Of a stretch of 58,364 nt of DNA, positions 24,356 through 33,188 are shown one piece after another. The notes under the pieces were generated by a model, which was not told where the DNA came from, searched no databases, and saw nothing but the letters and a program-made list of their open reading frames with translations. The position numbers were made by a program, and so were the translations under genes. Numbering within the stretch: position 1 is the first letter of the stretch; each line of letters opens with the position of its first letter. Location of the stretch: positions 1 to 58,364 of the forward strand of contig JAGVLJ010000018.1 in NCBI GenBank assembly GCA_020049855.1. Direction: 5' to 3'. This DNA is from Bacteroidia bacterium (GTDB lineage Bacteria > Bacteroidota > Bacteroidia > UKL13-3).

Positions 24356-27199
24356 ATGAACAACTCTCCCGATAAACGACTATTTCTGATAGATGCCATG
24401 GCACTGGTGTACAGAGCCTACTATGCATTAATACGTAATCCTCGACTTACCTCCAAGGGAAGGAACACCAATGCTCAATTTGGTTTTACCAATACATTGG
24501 TTGAGCTTATTAACAAAGAAAAACCTTCTCATTTAGCCGTGGCCTTTGATACCCATGCCCCCACCGAGCGTCATACTGATTTTGTCGATTACAAAGCAAA
24601 CCGTGAAGAAGCTCCAGAAGATTTACTTGCCTCTTTACCCGATATCAAACGTATAATTGAGGGATTCAACCTTCCGGTAATGGAAATGGACGGTTTTGAA
24701 GCAGATGATGTGATAGGTACTTTAGCCAAACAGGCCGCTGCGCAAGGATATGAAGTGTATATGGTTACTCCTGATAAAGATTACGGTCAGTTGGTAAGCG
24801 ACAATATTTTTATTTATAAACCACCGGCATTCGGAAATAAGGAAGAAATACTTGGCCCCAAAGAAGTATGCGCAAAGTGGAATATCAAACATGTGAATCA
24901 GGTAGTAGATATTCTCGGATTAATGGGGGATGCCGTAGATAATATTCCTGGAATTTCGGGCGTTGGTGAAAAAACTGCAGCTAAATTGCTGGCTGAGTAC
25001 GGAACCCTTGAAGCGGTATTTGAAAATGCAGAAAAAATAAAAGGGGTATTGGGAGAAAAAGTAAGAGCGGGTAAAGAGTTAGCCGTGCTATCGAAAAAAC
25101 TGGCCACCATTATTACGCACGTACCCATCAATTTTCACGAAGACAGTTTCAGAATAAAAGAATATAACAAGGAGCTGCTGGAGGAGGTATTTGCCGAACT
25201 GGAATTTAAAACATTAGGCAAACGAATTCTTGGAGAAACTTTTAACGTGTATGGAGGAGACGAAATATCTGCCAGTTCATCAGGGCAAACCGATTTATTT
25301 GGGAATGCAGTGCAGAAGTCTGCTTCATCAAAAGTAATTCGTGAAGCGATTATCGAAGAGAACGATGCCGGATTGAAAGCGGAAAGAAATATATCCAACA
25401 GTCCTCATTCGTATTTGGCGGTTCAAACGGAAGGGGAGCTAACCGATTTATTAGGTAGGCTGATGAATGCTTCCGAAATTTGTTTTGATACCGAAACTAC
25501 CGGCATTGATGCCAATAATGCGGAACTGGTGGGATTAAGTTTTTCGATAAAAGCGAATGAAGCATATTATATACCGGTAAGTGCAAATCAGGCCGAAGCC
25601 AAAAAACTGTTGCAAAAATTTTCATCATTGTTTTTGCGCGAAAACGTATTGTGGATTGGACAAAATATCAAGTATGATTTATTGGTGCTTAAGTGGTATG
25701 AAGTTGAATTAAAAGGTAACCTGTTTGATACTATGCTGGCGCATTATGTGATAGAGCCGGAAGGCAGGCGAAGCATGGATTTATTGAGTGTTCAATATTT
25801 AGGTTATGAACCGGTGCACATTGACGAACTTATTGGAAAGAAGGGCAAAAATCAAGGTACCATGCGGGATGTGGAGCTAGAAAAAATTAAAGATTACGCA
25901 GCCGAGGATGCCGACATTACGCTTCAGTTGAAACAGGTTTTTGAACCCATTGTAAAGGCTAAAGAGGTAGAACAGGTATTTAATGAAATTGAAAATCCAT
26001 TGGTCAAAGTACTTGCCGACATGGAATACGAAGGGGTTAAAATTGATATAGCTTTTCTAAACGATTATTCTGTTCAGTTAGACAAGGAGGCAAGGGAAAG
26101 TGAGCAGCGTGTTTATGAACAAGCCGGATTAAAATTTAATTTGGCATCCCCCAAGCAATTGGGCGATGTGCTGTTTGAACATTTAAAGCTAGACCCTAAA
26201 GCAAAGAAAACAAAAACAGGTCAATACGCCACAGGAGAGGAAGTGCTGATTAAACTGAGTCATCAGCATAAAATTGTGGATGATATTCTTGCTTTCCGGG
26301 AACTTACCAAGTTAAAATCTACCTACGTTGATGCGCTTCCGCAAATGATTAATCCACGCACTGGTCGGGTACATACATCATTTAATCAGGCGGTGGCAGT
26401 AACCGGCAGGCTAAGTTCCAATAATCCTAACCTGCAAAACATACCCATACGCACCGAGCGTGGAAGAGAAATTCGAAAAGCATTTGTTCCTCGTGGAGAT
26501 GAATTTATGTTGATGAGTGCTGATTATTCGCAGATAGAATTACGTATTGTGGCCGCCATTAGCAAAGACCCGAATATGGTGGAAGCTTTTAAACAACACA
26601 AGGATATTCATACCGCAACTGCTTCAAAAGTATATGGGGTGCCCGAAGCAGAGGTAACCAAGGAAATGCGCTATAAGGCAAAAAGTGTAAACTTCGGCAT
26701 CATATACGGCCAAGGGGCTTTTGGCCTGGCTGAAAATCTGGGAATTTCCCGAACGGAAGCCAAAGAAATTATTGAGAACTACAAAAAGCAGTTTGTTAAT
26801 GTGCAGCAATACATGGACGATATGATGAACTTTGCCCGTGAACACGGCTATGTACAAACCCTGATGGGACGTAAACGCTGGTTGCGTGATATCAATTCAG
26901 GAAATGCCGTGGTAAGGGGATATGCCGAGCGAAATGCTATTAACATGCCCATACAGGGAACCGCTGCCGATATGATTAAACTTGCCATGATAAAATTGCA
27001 GAGCGAGTTCAAAAGGCAAAACTTTAAATCGAAAATGATTTTGCAGGTGCATGACGAATTGGTTTTTGATGCCCACAAAGATGAAATTGACTTGATACGC
27101 CCCGTGGTGATTGAGTGCATGCAAAATGCCATGAGCCTTGGTGAGGTGCCCGTAATTGCCGAAGTAGGAACCGGATTAAATTGGCTCGAAGCTCACTAA
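24356..27199 (+). CDS. polA: DNA polymerase I
   Basis: The 947-residue polymerase contains all three activities. The 5'-3' exonuclease (about 1-290) shows LFLIDAMALVYRAYYA, DGFEADDVIGTLA and GDAVDNIPGISGVG. The 3'-5' exonuclease domain (about 350-550) keeps the metal-binding FDTETTG and YAAEDADITLQL, so proofreading is probably active. The polymerase has motif A SADYSQIELRIVAAIS, motif B RYKAKSVNFGIIYGQG and motif C QVHDELVFD. I start at the ATG at 24356 (MNNSPDKRLF); an earlier in-frame ATG adds a hydrophobic extension unlike any PolA. Its TAA overlaps the convergent metallohydrolase stop by 3 nt. Confidence 0.96.
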   Translation: MNNSPDKRLFLIDAMALVYRAYYALIRNPRLTSKGRNTNAQFGFTNTLVELINKEKPSHLAVAFDTHAPTERHTDFVDYKANREEAPEDLLASLPDIKRIIEGFNLPVMEMDGFEADDVIGTLAKQAAAQGYEVYMVTPDKDYGQLVSDNIFIYKPPAFGNKEEILGPKEVCAKWNIKHVNQVVDILGLMGDAVDNIPGISGVGEKTAAKLLAEYGTLEAVFENAEKIKGVLGEKVRAGKELAVLSKKLATIITHVPINFHEDSFRIKEYNKELLEEVFAELEFKTLGKRILGETFNVYGGDEISASSSGQTDLFGNAVQKSASSKVIREAIIEENDAGLKAERNISNSPHSYLAVQTEGELTDLLGRLMNASEICFDTETTGIDANNAELVGLSFSIKANEAYYIPVSANQAEAKKLLQKFSSLFLRENVLWIGQNIKYDLLVLKWYEVELKGNLFDTMLAHYVIEPEGRRSMDLLSVQYLGYEPVHIDELIGKKGKNQGTMRDVELEKIKDYAAEDADITLQLKQVFEPIVKAKEVEQVFNEIENPLVKVLADMEYEGVKIDIAFLNDYSVQLDKEARESEQRVYEQAGLKFNLASPKQLGDVLFEHLKLDPKAKKTKTGQYATGEEVLIKLSHQHKIVDDILAFRELTKLKSTYVDALPQMINPRTGRVHTSFNQAVAVTGRLSSNNPNLQNIPIRTERGREIRKAFVPRGDEFMLMSADYSQIELRIVAAISKDPNMVEAFKQHKDIHTATASKVYGVPEAEVTKEMRYKAKSVNFGIIYGQGAFGLAENLGISRTEAKEIIENYKKQFVNVQQYMDDMMNFAREHGYVQTLMGRKRWLRDINSGNAVVRGYAERNAINMPIQGTAADMIKLAMIKLQSEFKRQNFKSKMILQVHDELVFDAHKDEIDLIRPVVIECMQNAMSLGEVPVIAEVGTGLNWLEAH

Positions 27200-28140
27200 T
27201 GCAGTATCATCAATTCGGTGGCAAAGCTGAAGGAGGATATGGGCTTTGAAGTTAAAACAGGATTGGTGTGGTTAAAGTGAATAAAGTAAATACGCTTTTT
27301 TGTATCGGCAGGGAGCGCATCAAGCAGGCGTATGGTTTCTTCAATAAAGGGATGAGGAATATCGCTCATATCGCGTCCGGGTAATTCTCCGTTTTTATAA
27401 AAGGTTCCGTCAACCAGTACATAAGAGTAAGTGGTAATTAATTTCTGAAATTTTACCGGAAAAGAGTCGTTGAGATAAAGCTGATTCAGGTAATCCCATT
27501 TTTCCCATTTATCAATATCAGGGATAAATAATACTTTTTTATTTCCATAGTGAATTTCAAACCCAACTGTTTCACTAAATTCATCCCGATGTGGTACTTG
27601 AATGGGTTTTACAGCAAAGTTTTCCATAATGCGAATGAAAGAAAGGTTCGACAACTCGGTTAAAGCGATATTATGTTGTACTACCAACTGACTCCATGGC
27701 CCGTTGTTTTTCAAAAATGAATTCATTCGGGGCATTACATAAACTGGAATGTTTTGTGTGCCCATCACCTCCTTGCCTAGCAGCATTAATCCGCCATAGT
27801 GTCCAATATGTGCATGGGTAATAAAAATACCGGAAGGCAAATGGGTAGAATCGTGAAGATGCCCTCTAAGTAATTGCAGTTGTTCCCTAAAATCGGGGGT
27901 GCACTCAAATATCCAGCTTTTTTTTGTTTGTGGGTCAATAAGTGCTACACAGGTTATATGCTTTTTTGGTAATTCGCCCAAATAAAATTTATGGCAGCAT
28001 GATTTGTTACATCCTGCCTGTGGGTATCCTCCGTCCTGTGTTATGCCTAATATAATGAGATAAGGAGTGTTTGCGGTTGCAAATGAAGGTACGGAAAATA
28101 AAAGTAAAAATATGGCTGCTATTATAGATACCCGTTTCAT
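27196..28140 (-). CDS. Exported PqqB-like metallo-beta-lactamase-fold hydrolase
   Basis: The 314-residue protein has a signal peptide (KRVSIIAAIFLLLFSVPSFA). The fold begins with PYLIILGITQDGGYPQAGC, and Cys pairs (GCNKSCCHKF) lie near residue 45. The metal motif is THAHIGHYGGL near residue 110, where the usual HxHxDH has Gly in the Asp position. VPHRDEFSETVGF and FIPDIDKWEKWD supply further ligands, and FIHFNHTNP closes the domain. Similar proteins are often called PqqB, but no PQQ genes are near and export is atypical for PqqB. Start ATG overlaps the stop of the upstream DUF6427-like gene (TAATG). Confidence 0.8.
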   Translation of the reverse strand: MKRVSIIAAIFLLLFSVPSFATANTPYLIILGITQDGGYPQAGCNKSCCHKFYLGELPKKHITCVALIDPQTKKSWIFECTPDFREQLQLLRGHLHDSTHLPSGIFITHAHIGHYGGLMLLGKEVMGTQNIPVYVMPRMNSFLKNNGPWSQLVVQHNIALTELSNLSFIRIMENFAVKPIQVPHRDEFSETVGFEIHYGNKKVLFIPDIDKWEKWDYLNQLYLNDSFPVKFQKLITTYSYVLVDGTFYKNGELPGRDMSDIPHPFIEETIRLLDALPADTKKRIYFIHFNHTNPVLTSKPISSFSFATELMILH

Positions 28141-29132
28141 TACTTTATAATAATTTGAAGCGCGATGATTAGTATGCAGAGAGCCGCAAACGAAAGTTCC
28201 TTAAAAAGTTCTCCTTTCCGTTTTTCCAGTTGGAACCAATAGGATAAAATTATGCTGCACGGAATTGCGTAATACGGTAAACTGTATTCAAAACCAGGCT
28301 TGGCAAATAGTGCTGCTGCTACACAAAACGGAAGCATAAACAGGATCACGTTTTGTATTTTTCGGGTTTTCACATTGTTCCGACTTATGTCGCCCTGATA
28401 AGTAAATCCGGCTAAAATCATTAATGGTAACGCAATAATAATGGGTAACATGATTTCATAGTTAAATGCGATAGAATTAATTTGACTTACCTGCTCACGT
28501 AGCGCAAATCCGTTTTTTACCGTATTTATATCTCCTTTTAATAAGTAAACCACAGCCAACAGATAAAAGGGCAATACTAAACCAAAAAAGGAGAGCAGTG
28601 TTTCTCTGATACTAAATGGCCGTATGGCCGAAATAGAGTAAATAATAAAGGGGAAAAAGGTAAGCGCATCGAAACTGAAGAGGGAGGCTATTCCGCAAAA
28701 AATTCCGGCATCAATAATTTTTGTAACTGCATTCTCATTATCATACATTGAAAAAAGCTTATCAATGGCAATGATGATAAAAAACGAGGCAAAAAGCTGT
28801 GATGAGTATCCCAGCATGGTAGGATAAAGACTGTTCACTACTAAATACATGAGTGCAGGCATGTAGGAGTTGCGCGCAAAAAAATTGTGTTTGCTCAGAA
28901 TAAAATTCAGGTAAATTCCATTTAGTAAAATGAGCACAAACGATGCAACTTTATAAAAAGAATCAGCTAACGGATAATACCTAAGTAAATTATTTAGGTC
29001 GTTGGCCAACGGTGCCGCCAGCCACAGCACATCGGGTTTTACCCGTATAAACACAGAACCTCTTAAAATAAAAGCAACAACCAAAATGATGATGAGGTTG
29101 AGCGGTTGATTATTTCTAAAAAGTTTAATCAA
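28140..29132 (-). CDS. DUF6427-like integral membrane protein
   Basis: The 330-residue protein has about nine hydrophobic segments (for example LIIILVVAFILRGSVFI, FVLILLNGIYLNFIL, FFGLVLPFYLLAVVYLL and a C-terminal FAALCILIIALQIIIK). The start MIKLFRNNQPLNLIIIL is typical of DUF6427 membrane proteins of Bacteroidota. No catalytic motif is evident and its function is unknown. It sits between the unrecognised secreted protein (2 nt gap) and the PqqB-like hydrolase (overlapping), so the three are likely one operon. Confidence 0.7.
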   Translation of the reverse strand: MIKLFRNNQPLNLIIILVVAFILRGSVFIRVKPDVLWLAAPLANDLNNLLRYYPLADSFYKVASFVLILLNGIYLNFILSKHNFFARNSYMPALMYLVVNSLYPTMLGYSSQLFASFFIIIAIDKLFSMYDNENAVTKIIDAGIFCGIASLFSFDALTFFPFIIYSISAIRPFSIRETLLSFFGLVLPFYLLAVVYLLKGDINTVKNGFALREQVSQINSIAFNYEIMLPIIIALPLMILAGFTYQGDISRNNVKTRKIQNVILFMLPFCVAAALFAKPGFEYSLPYYAIPCSIILSYWFQLEKRKGELFKELSFAALCILIIALQIIIK

Positions 29133-29134
29133 GG

Positions 29135-30619
29135 CTAAAAAGTTATCTTAAGAAAGCAATAATTTTTTTCTTTCAGGGTCGTAATCAGAAGCGTATTGTA
29201 AGCTATCATACGAGCTTCGCTTGGTACAATAACAGCAAAGGTAGTTTTAGCATTTAACAGAACATTTTTTTCAAGTTCTCCTTTATTGTTAATTACTACA
29301 TCAAGCACGTCTCCGTTGTTTCGGCTGTTATCGTTATATAAAAAATGAATTTTATTGTCGTAGGCCGCAGCAAAAAAGGAAGAAAAGTAGCCTTGGTCAT
29401 TCATGGTAGATTGTTTTTTTCTTATCAGGTTATGCCACTCTTCATTGCCATCGGGATCTAAGGAGATTACCAGTATATCGTCATAATTATAAATGTTTCT
29501 ATAGGAGTATTGAGGCATCCCGCTTACATAATAGGTATAAGTTTGTTGGGTAACATACGTGTTTTCAGCAGCCATTATCATTCCGCCATCGCTTCTTAGT
29601 ATGAGTTTTCTCATTTCAATATTTGAAAGTTCTCCGCTTCGAGATGCCTCTTTCTCGCCTATTAGCCTTGCTACAAATTCCTGACTAAGCCCCTGGTACT
29701 TGGAATAAAAAACAAATCCGCTGTCAAGATCAATATTGCAGAGAAAAGTGCCCCCAACATTTGCTTCGGAAATATTGGAATAGAAGCCACAAACCGTAAG
29801 GCATTTTTTTACGTAGTTTACCCCAAAACTGAATGTATTAATAAATCGGCCTTTTTCATCAAGCGGATAATATTTCAGTTCATCGGTATGTTTGAACCAA
29901 GCATACATAAGGTGCTTGTTTCGTTCACTGGTTTGTTTTTTCTTATCCGTGTCGGTATAAATAACAGAAAAAAACACATTGCTGTTATTGTCAATCTGGA
30001 GCTCATTAAATTGAATATTTTCAACCGGAAATTCCAGTTCAAGTTTTTTTCCTGCCTGTTTTACTAGTTGCCGGTTTACGATGGTGATGCTTAATACTGC
30101 CTGATTTTTTTGGTTTGTTTCTGAATGGGAACATACAAGTAAATCTTTGTTGCTGCTGCTTACAATAGTATAATCTCCTTTATCGCCATTGCTTCGTTTA
30201 GGGCATTCATCAATTTTTAGCCAGGTATTAGCGTTCACCACTCCGCTTGCATCGGCCTTGTTGGCTTGCAATTCTATGGTGTTTGAGGCAGGGTTTTCAA
30301 CTGAACGAAAAATGAGTAAACCGTCTTCATACAGTAGCACATTTTCAAAACGCGATCGGCTACTGCCGGGAAGTTCCTTCACTAAATCAAGCGATAGGGA
30401 AGCCTTGTACCTTTCAATATAAACATCGCGCGAAAAATCCTGATGCCTGCTGCGAAGTATATAATGGCCGTCAGAATTTACACCCAATATGCGCATATAG
30501 TTTGATTTGCTGCGAATACGCAGTGGAGGCGACCATTCCAGTGTTTGCCCAAAGGCATACCCTGTGGCCTCTGCTAACAAAAGAACCAAAACGAACCGTA
30601 TGAAAGTAGCGCGAGTCAA
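29135..30619 (-). CDS. Hypothetical secreted protein
   Basis: The protein is about 494 residues from a TTG at 30619, chosen because it directly precedes a signal-like segment (TRATFIRFVLVLLLAEATGY, then AFGQ). The longer in-frame start at 30730 would run into the divergent hflX start. The mature part repeats short beta-strand stretches with polar turns (HYILRSRHQDFSRDVYIER, IVISLDPDGNEEWHN, IHFLYNDNSRN). This resembles a beta-propeller-like sequence, comparable to secreted Bacteroidota proteins without a named family. No catalytic motif or T9SS sorting domain was seen. Likely co-transcribed with the two downstream genes. Confidence 0.6.
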   Translation of the reverse strand: MTRATFIRFVLVLLLAEATGYAFGQTLEWSPPLRIRSKSNYMRILGVNSDGHYILRSRHQDFSRDVYIERYKASLSLDLVKELPGSSRSRFENVLLYEDGLLIFRSVENPASNTIELQANKADASGVVNANTWLKIDECPKRSNGDKGDYTIVSSSNKDLLVCSHSETNQKNQAVLSITIVNRQLVKQAGKKLELEFPVENIQFNELQIDNNSNVFFSVIYTDTDKKKQTSERNKHLMYAWFKHTDELKYYPLDEKGRFINTFSFGVNYVKKCLTVCGFYSNISEANVGGTFLCNIDLDSGFVFYSKYQGLSQEFVARLIGEKEASRSGELSNIEMRKLILRSDGGMIMAAENTYVTQQTYTYYVSGMPQYSYRNIYNYDDILVISLDPDGNEEWHNLIRKKQSTMNDQGYFSSFFAAAYDNKIHFLYNDNSRNNGDVLDVVINNKGELEKNVLLNAKTTFAVIVPSEARMIAYNTLLITTLKEKNYCFLKITF

Positions 30620-30708
30620 TTTGTCAAAAATAAAGTTATTTACGCTACCTTCATAACAATGGTGCAAATGGCTTGATGTTTTTACCGAAATTCGCCTCAA
30701 GGAATAAT

Positions 30709-31884
30709 ATGGGTAAAGGCAAAAAAACACTTCACAGTACCGAGAAGAAACAAGAGAAAGCTGTTTTAGTAGGGGTAATAACGCGCGAACAGACAGAGGA
30801 GCAGGCTAAGGAATACCTTGACGAGTTAAAATTTCTTGCCGAAACCGCAGGAGCCAAAACCGATATGATATTTACGCAACGGTTACAGTTTCCTAATCCT
30901 CGTACGTTTATAGGTGAAGGGAAAATGAATGAAATTGCCATATATCTGAAAGAACACGAGATTGATCTGGTGATATTTGATGACGAACTTTCTCCTTCTC
31001 AAATCCGAAATATAGAAAAAGCCTTTAGCTGCAAACTGTTAGACAGAAGTAATCTGATACTCGATATTTTTGCTGCAAGAGCCCGTACAGCACAGGCTAA
31101 AACACAGGTAGAATTGGCTCAACTGCAATATTTGTTGCCCCGACTCACACGCATGTGGACCCATCTTCAAAAACAAAAAGGAGGTATTGGGATGAAAGGA
31201 CCTGGCGAGACAGAAATTGAAACCGACCGTAGGGATATTCGTACTAAAATTGCCCGACTGAAGGAACAACTCGCAGAAATTGACCGTCAAAATGCTACCC
31301 GGAGAAGCAATCGCGATACTAAGGTGCGTGTAACTTTGGTAGGGTATACCAATGTAGGCAAATCAACAATTATGAATCTATTGAGTAAGTCTGACGTGGT
31401 GGCTGAAAATAAATTGTTTGCCACCCTCGATTCAACTGTTCGCAAGGTGGTGATTGAGAATACGCCTTTTTTACTTTCAGATACCGTTGGGTTTATACGC
31501 AAATTACCACACCAACTGGTAGAGTGTTTTAAATCTACCCTTGACGAAGTACGGGAGGCCAATTTATTGGTGCATGTGGTTGATGTGTCGCATCCAAATT
31601 TTGAAGAGCAAATGGAGGTTGTAAAACAAACACTTCAGGAAATTGGAGCCCAAAACACACCAGTGATGATGGTATTTAATAAAATAGACTGTTTGCAAAC
31701 GGGAAATAAATCTCAATATACAGATTATAAAGTAGATAAAATAAAAATTGACCAGCTAAAACGTACCTGGATGGCAAAAAATAATGCACCAATGCTTTTT
31801 ATATCGGCAGCTCGAAAAATTAACTTGGATGAATTTAGCAAGGAGCTTGTAAATCAGGTTAAAAAGCTCATTCGACCTTATTAA
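30709..31884 (+). CDS. hflX: GTPase HflX
   Basis: The 391-residue ribosome-associated GTPase rescues or splits ribosomes. The N-terminal HflX domain has FPNPRTFIGEGKMNEIAIYL and DLVIFDDELSPSQIRNIEKA. The linker contains KGGIGMKGPGETEIETDRR. The G domain has G1 GYTNVGKSTIMNLL, G3 DTVGFIRKLPHQL and G4 NKID. I use the ATG at 30709; a start 12 codons earlier is possible but overlaps the upstream regulatory space. Followed after 75 nt by the coiled-coil gene at 31960. Confidence 0.93.
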   Translation: MGKGKKTLHSTEKKQEKAVLVGVITREQTEEQAKEYLDELKFLAETAGAKTDMIFTQRLQFPNPRTFIGEGKMNEIAIYLKEHEIDLVIFDDELSPSQIRNIEKAFSCKLLDRSNLILDIFAARARTAQAKTQVELAQLQYLLPRLTRMWTHLQKQKGGIGMKGPGETEIETDRRDIRTKIARLKEQLAEIDRQNATRRSNRDTKVRVTLVGYTNVGKSTIMNLLSKSDVVAENKLFATLDSTVRKVVIENTPFLLSDTVGFIRKLPHQLVECFKSTLDEVREANLLVHVVDVSHPNFEEQMEVVKQTLQEIGAQNTPVMMVFNKIDCLQTGNKSQYTDYKVDKIKIDQLKRTWMAKNNAPMLFISAARKINLDEFSKELVNQVKKLIRPY

Positions 31885-31959
31885 AGAGCATGTTAAGATA
31901 CCAAACTTTTGTTTTTCACCTCTTTTTGATTATTTTTATAACCCCTAAGAGGTATCTTT

Positions 31960-32346
31960 ATGCGTACACAACAAAAACATATTTCATACCTGCATACCGA
32001 ACATATAGATTGGTTGAAGCAGCTACAATTCTACAAGGATGATTTAGGTGTTTTACAAAAACACTTGGAGGAGGCAGCCGCAAAAAATTCGTCCTATGAA
32101 ACGCGGGCACATGTTGAACGGTTTCAAAATCAATTTATCAGGCAAAATGAAGTGATAGATGAACTAAGACACGAGATTAAACAGCATGAAAACGAATTGG
32201 AGCGCACTATAAAAACAAATCCGGTGGCCACCGAACATAAACTGGTTATTGACCATGTTGCCAAGCGGCAAAATTTTCATCGTTTTGTGGAACTTTACGA
32301 TAGTATGCGTGAAGACTTCAACAGGTTTCTTTCGCGGGTTTTATAA
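31960..32346 (+). CDS. Hypothetical coiled-coil protein
   Basis: The 128-residue, highly charged, all-helical protein (QLQFYKDDLGVLQKHLEEAA, RQNEVIDELRHEIKQHENEL) looks like an antiparallel coiled coil. Proteins of this size and composition are common hypothetical proteins in Bacteroidota. It has no signal peptide or Cys, so it is probably cytosolic. The ATG at 31960 follows a short A/T-rich leader. It converges with the hydrolase gene and the two stop codons overlap within TTATAA (32341-32346). Confidence 0.7.
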   Translation: MRTQQKHISYLHTEHIDWLKQLQFYKDDLGVLQKHLEEAAAKNSSYETRAHVERFQNQFIRQNEVIDELRHEIKQHENELERTIKTNPVATEHKLVIDHVAKRQNFHRFVELYDSMREDFNRFLSRVL

Positions 32347-33177
32347 TTTTAACCTGCGTTCGCAGTAATCCATAAATTGAGTGAAAGCCTCAGCAGTTTC
32401 TTCAGGTTTTTCTATCATAGCCATATGTCCGCAGCCGGATAGCAGATGTATCATGCTGGTGGCTGAAAGAGTAGCCTGATGAATGGAGGTTGCATACGGA
32501 AATACCGGATCAAGTTTTCCTATTATCCATTGTACCGGAACCCCGATTGTGGAAAGTATATGAGTTAAATCTTCCCTGTTTTTCATGGCATTTACCGCAG
32601 CAATAAGCCCTTGGGTGGTACAATCTGCCGCCCAATGCTTCAGTTTTTTCAGTTCATATTCGTTTGCATAACCGGGAGCAAATGGGTCGGGAATAAATGC
32701 AGTAGCAAATGGTACAGCTCCCTGTTCTTTTAGAAAAGTGATTACCTGATCACGCTTTTGCCTGCGTTCGGCATCATCGGCTTGTGCAGTAGTATGTACT
32801 AAACTTAATCCGGCCAGTTTATCGGGGTATTTTTGAGCAAATGCAAGGGCGACATAACCACCCATGGAGTGACCTGCAATCACACACTTTTCAACTTGTT
32901 CTTTTTTTAATATTGCGGCAATACACTCCGCATAATCAGCCATAGTGCATGTAGGTTGAAGTAGGGGTGAATTACCTACTCCAGGTAAATCGGGAATAAT
33001 AATACTAATGTTCTCTAATTCAGTAATAATATTGTACCATAATCTACGGTCAAAAGGAAATCCATGAATTAAAACGAGTGGAATTTTGCCGTTTCCGGTA
33101 CATTCATAAAAAACAGAACCGAGTGTGGTTAACTCGGTTCTGTTTTCATATAAACAAAATAATTTATCTGATTTCAA
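32341..33177 (-). CDS. Alpha/beta hydrolase
   Basis: The 278-residue hydrolase has the oxyanion segment LVLIHGFPFDRRLW, nucleophile elbow VIAGHSMGGYVALAFA (Ser in GHSMGG), and the late His of SGCGHMAMIEKPEE. The acid is probably Asp in GKLDPVFP. Family members cleave esters, lactones or similar; the substrate is unknown. The only long in-frame start is TTG at 33177, 11 nt after the PpiD-like stop. The codons for ENRTELTTLGSVFYE lie inside a strong terminator-like hairpin, so the true start may be different. Confidence 0.85.
   Translation of the reverse strand: MKSDKLFCLYENRTELTTLGSVFYECTGNGKIPLVLIHGFPFDRRLWYNIITELENISIIIPDLPGVGNSPLLQPTCTMADYAECIAAILKKEQVEKCVIAGHSMGGYVALAFAQKYPDKLAGLSLVHTTAQADDAERRQKRDQVITFLKEQGAVPFATAFIPDPFAPGYANEYELKKLKHWAADCTTQGLIAAVNAMKNREDLTHILSTIGVPVQWIIGKLDPVFPYATSIHQATLSATSMIHLLSGCGHMAMIEKPEETAEAFTQFMDYCERRLKL
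33108..33146 (-). terminator. Strong terminator-like hairpin within the hydrolase 5' end
   Basis: CAGAACCGAGT (33114-33124) and ACTCGGTTCTG (33132-33142) form a perfect 11-bp stem around loop GTGGTTA. The stem is extended by A/T pairs on both sides and ends in TTTTTT on the minus strand. It lies 43 nt after the PpiD-like stop and looks like its intrinsic terminator, yet the hydrolase frame runs through it. It could act as an attenuator controlling read-through into the hydrolase gene. Confidence 0.75.
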
Positions 33178-33188
33178 TAAGTAACCTG

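Noticed and set aside
31895-31958. Inverted repeat AAGATACC ... GGTATCTT between hflX and the coiled-coil gene
   Set aside because: Arms are 8 bp and nearly 50 nt apart, with no further structure; too weak to call an operator or terminator.
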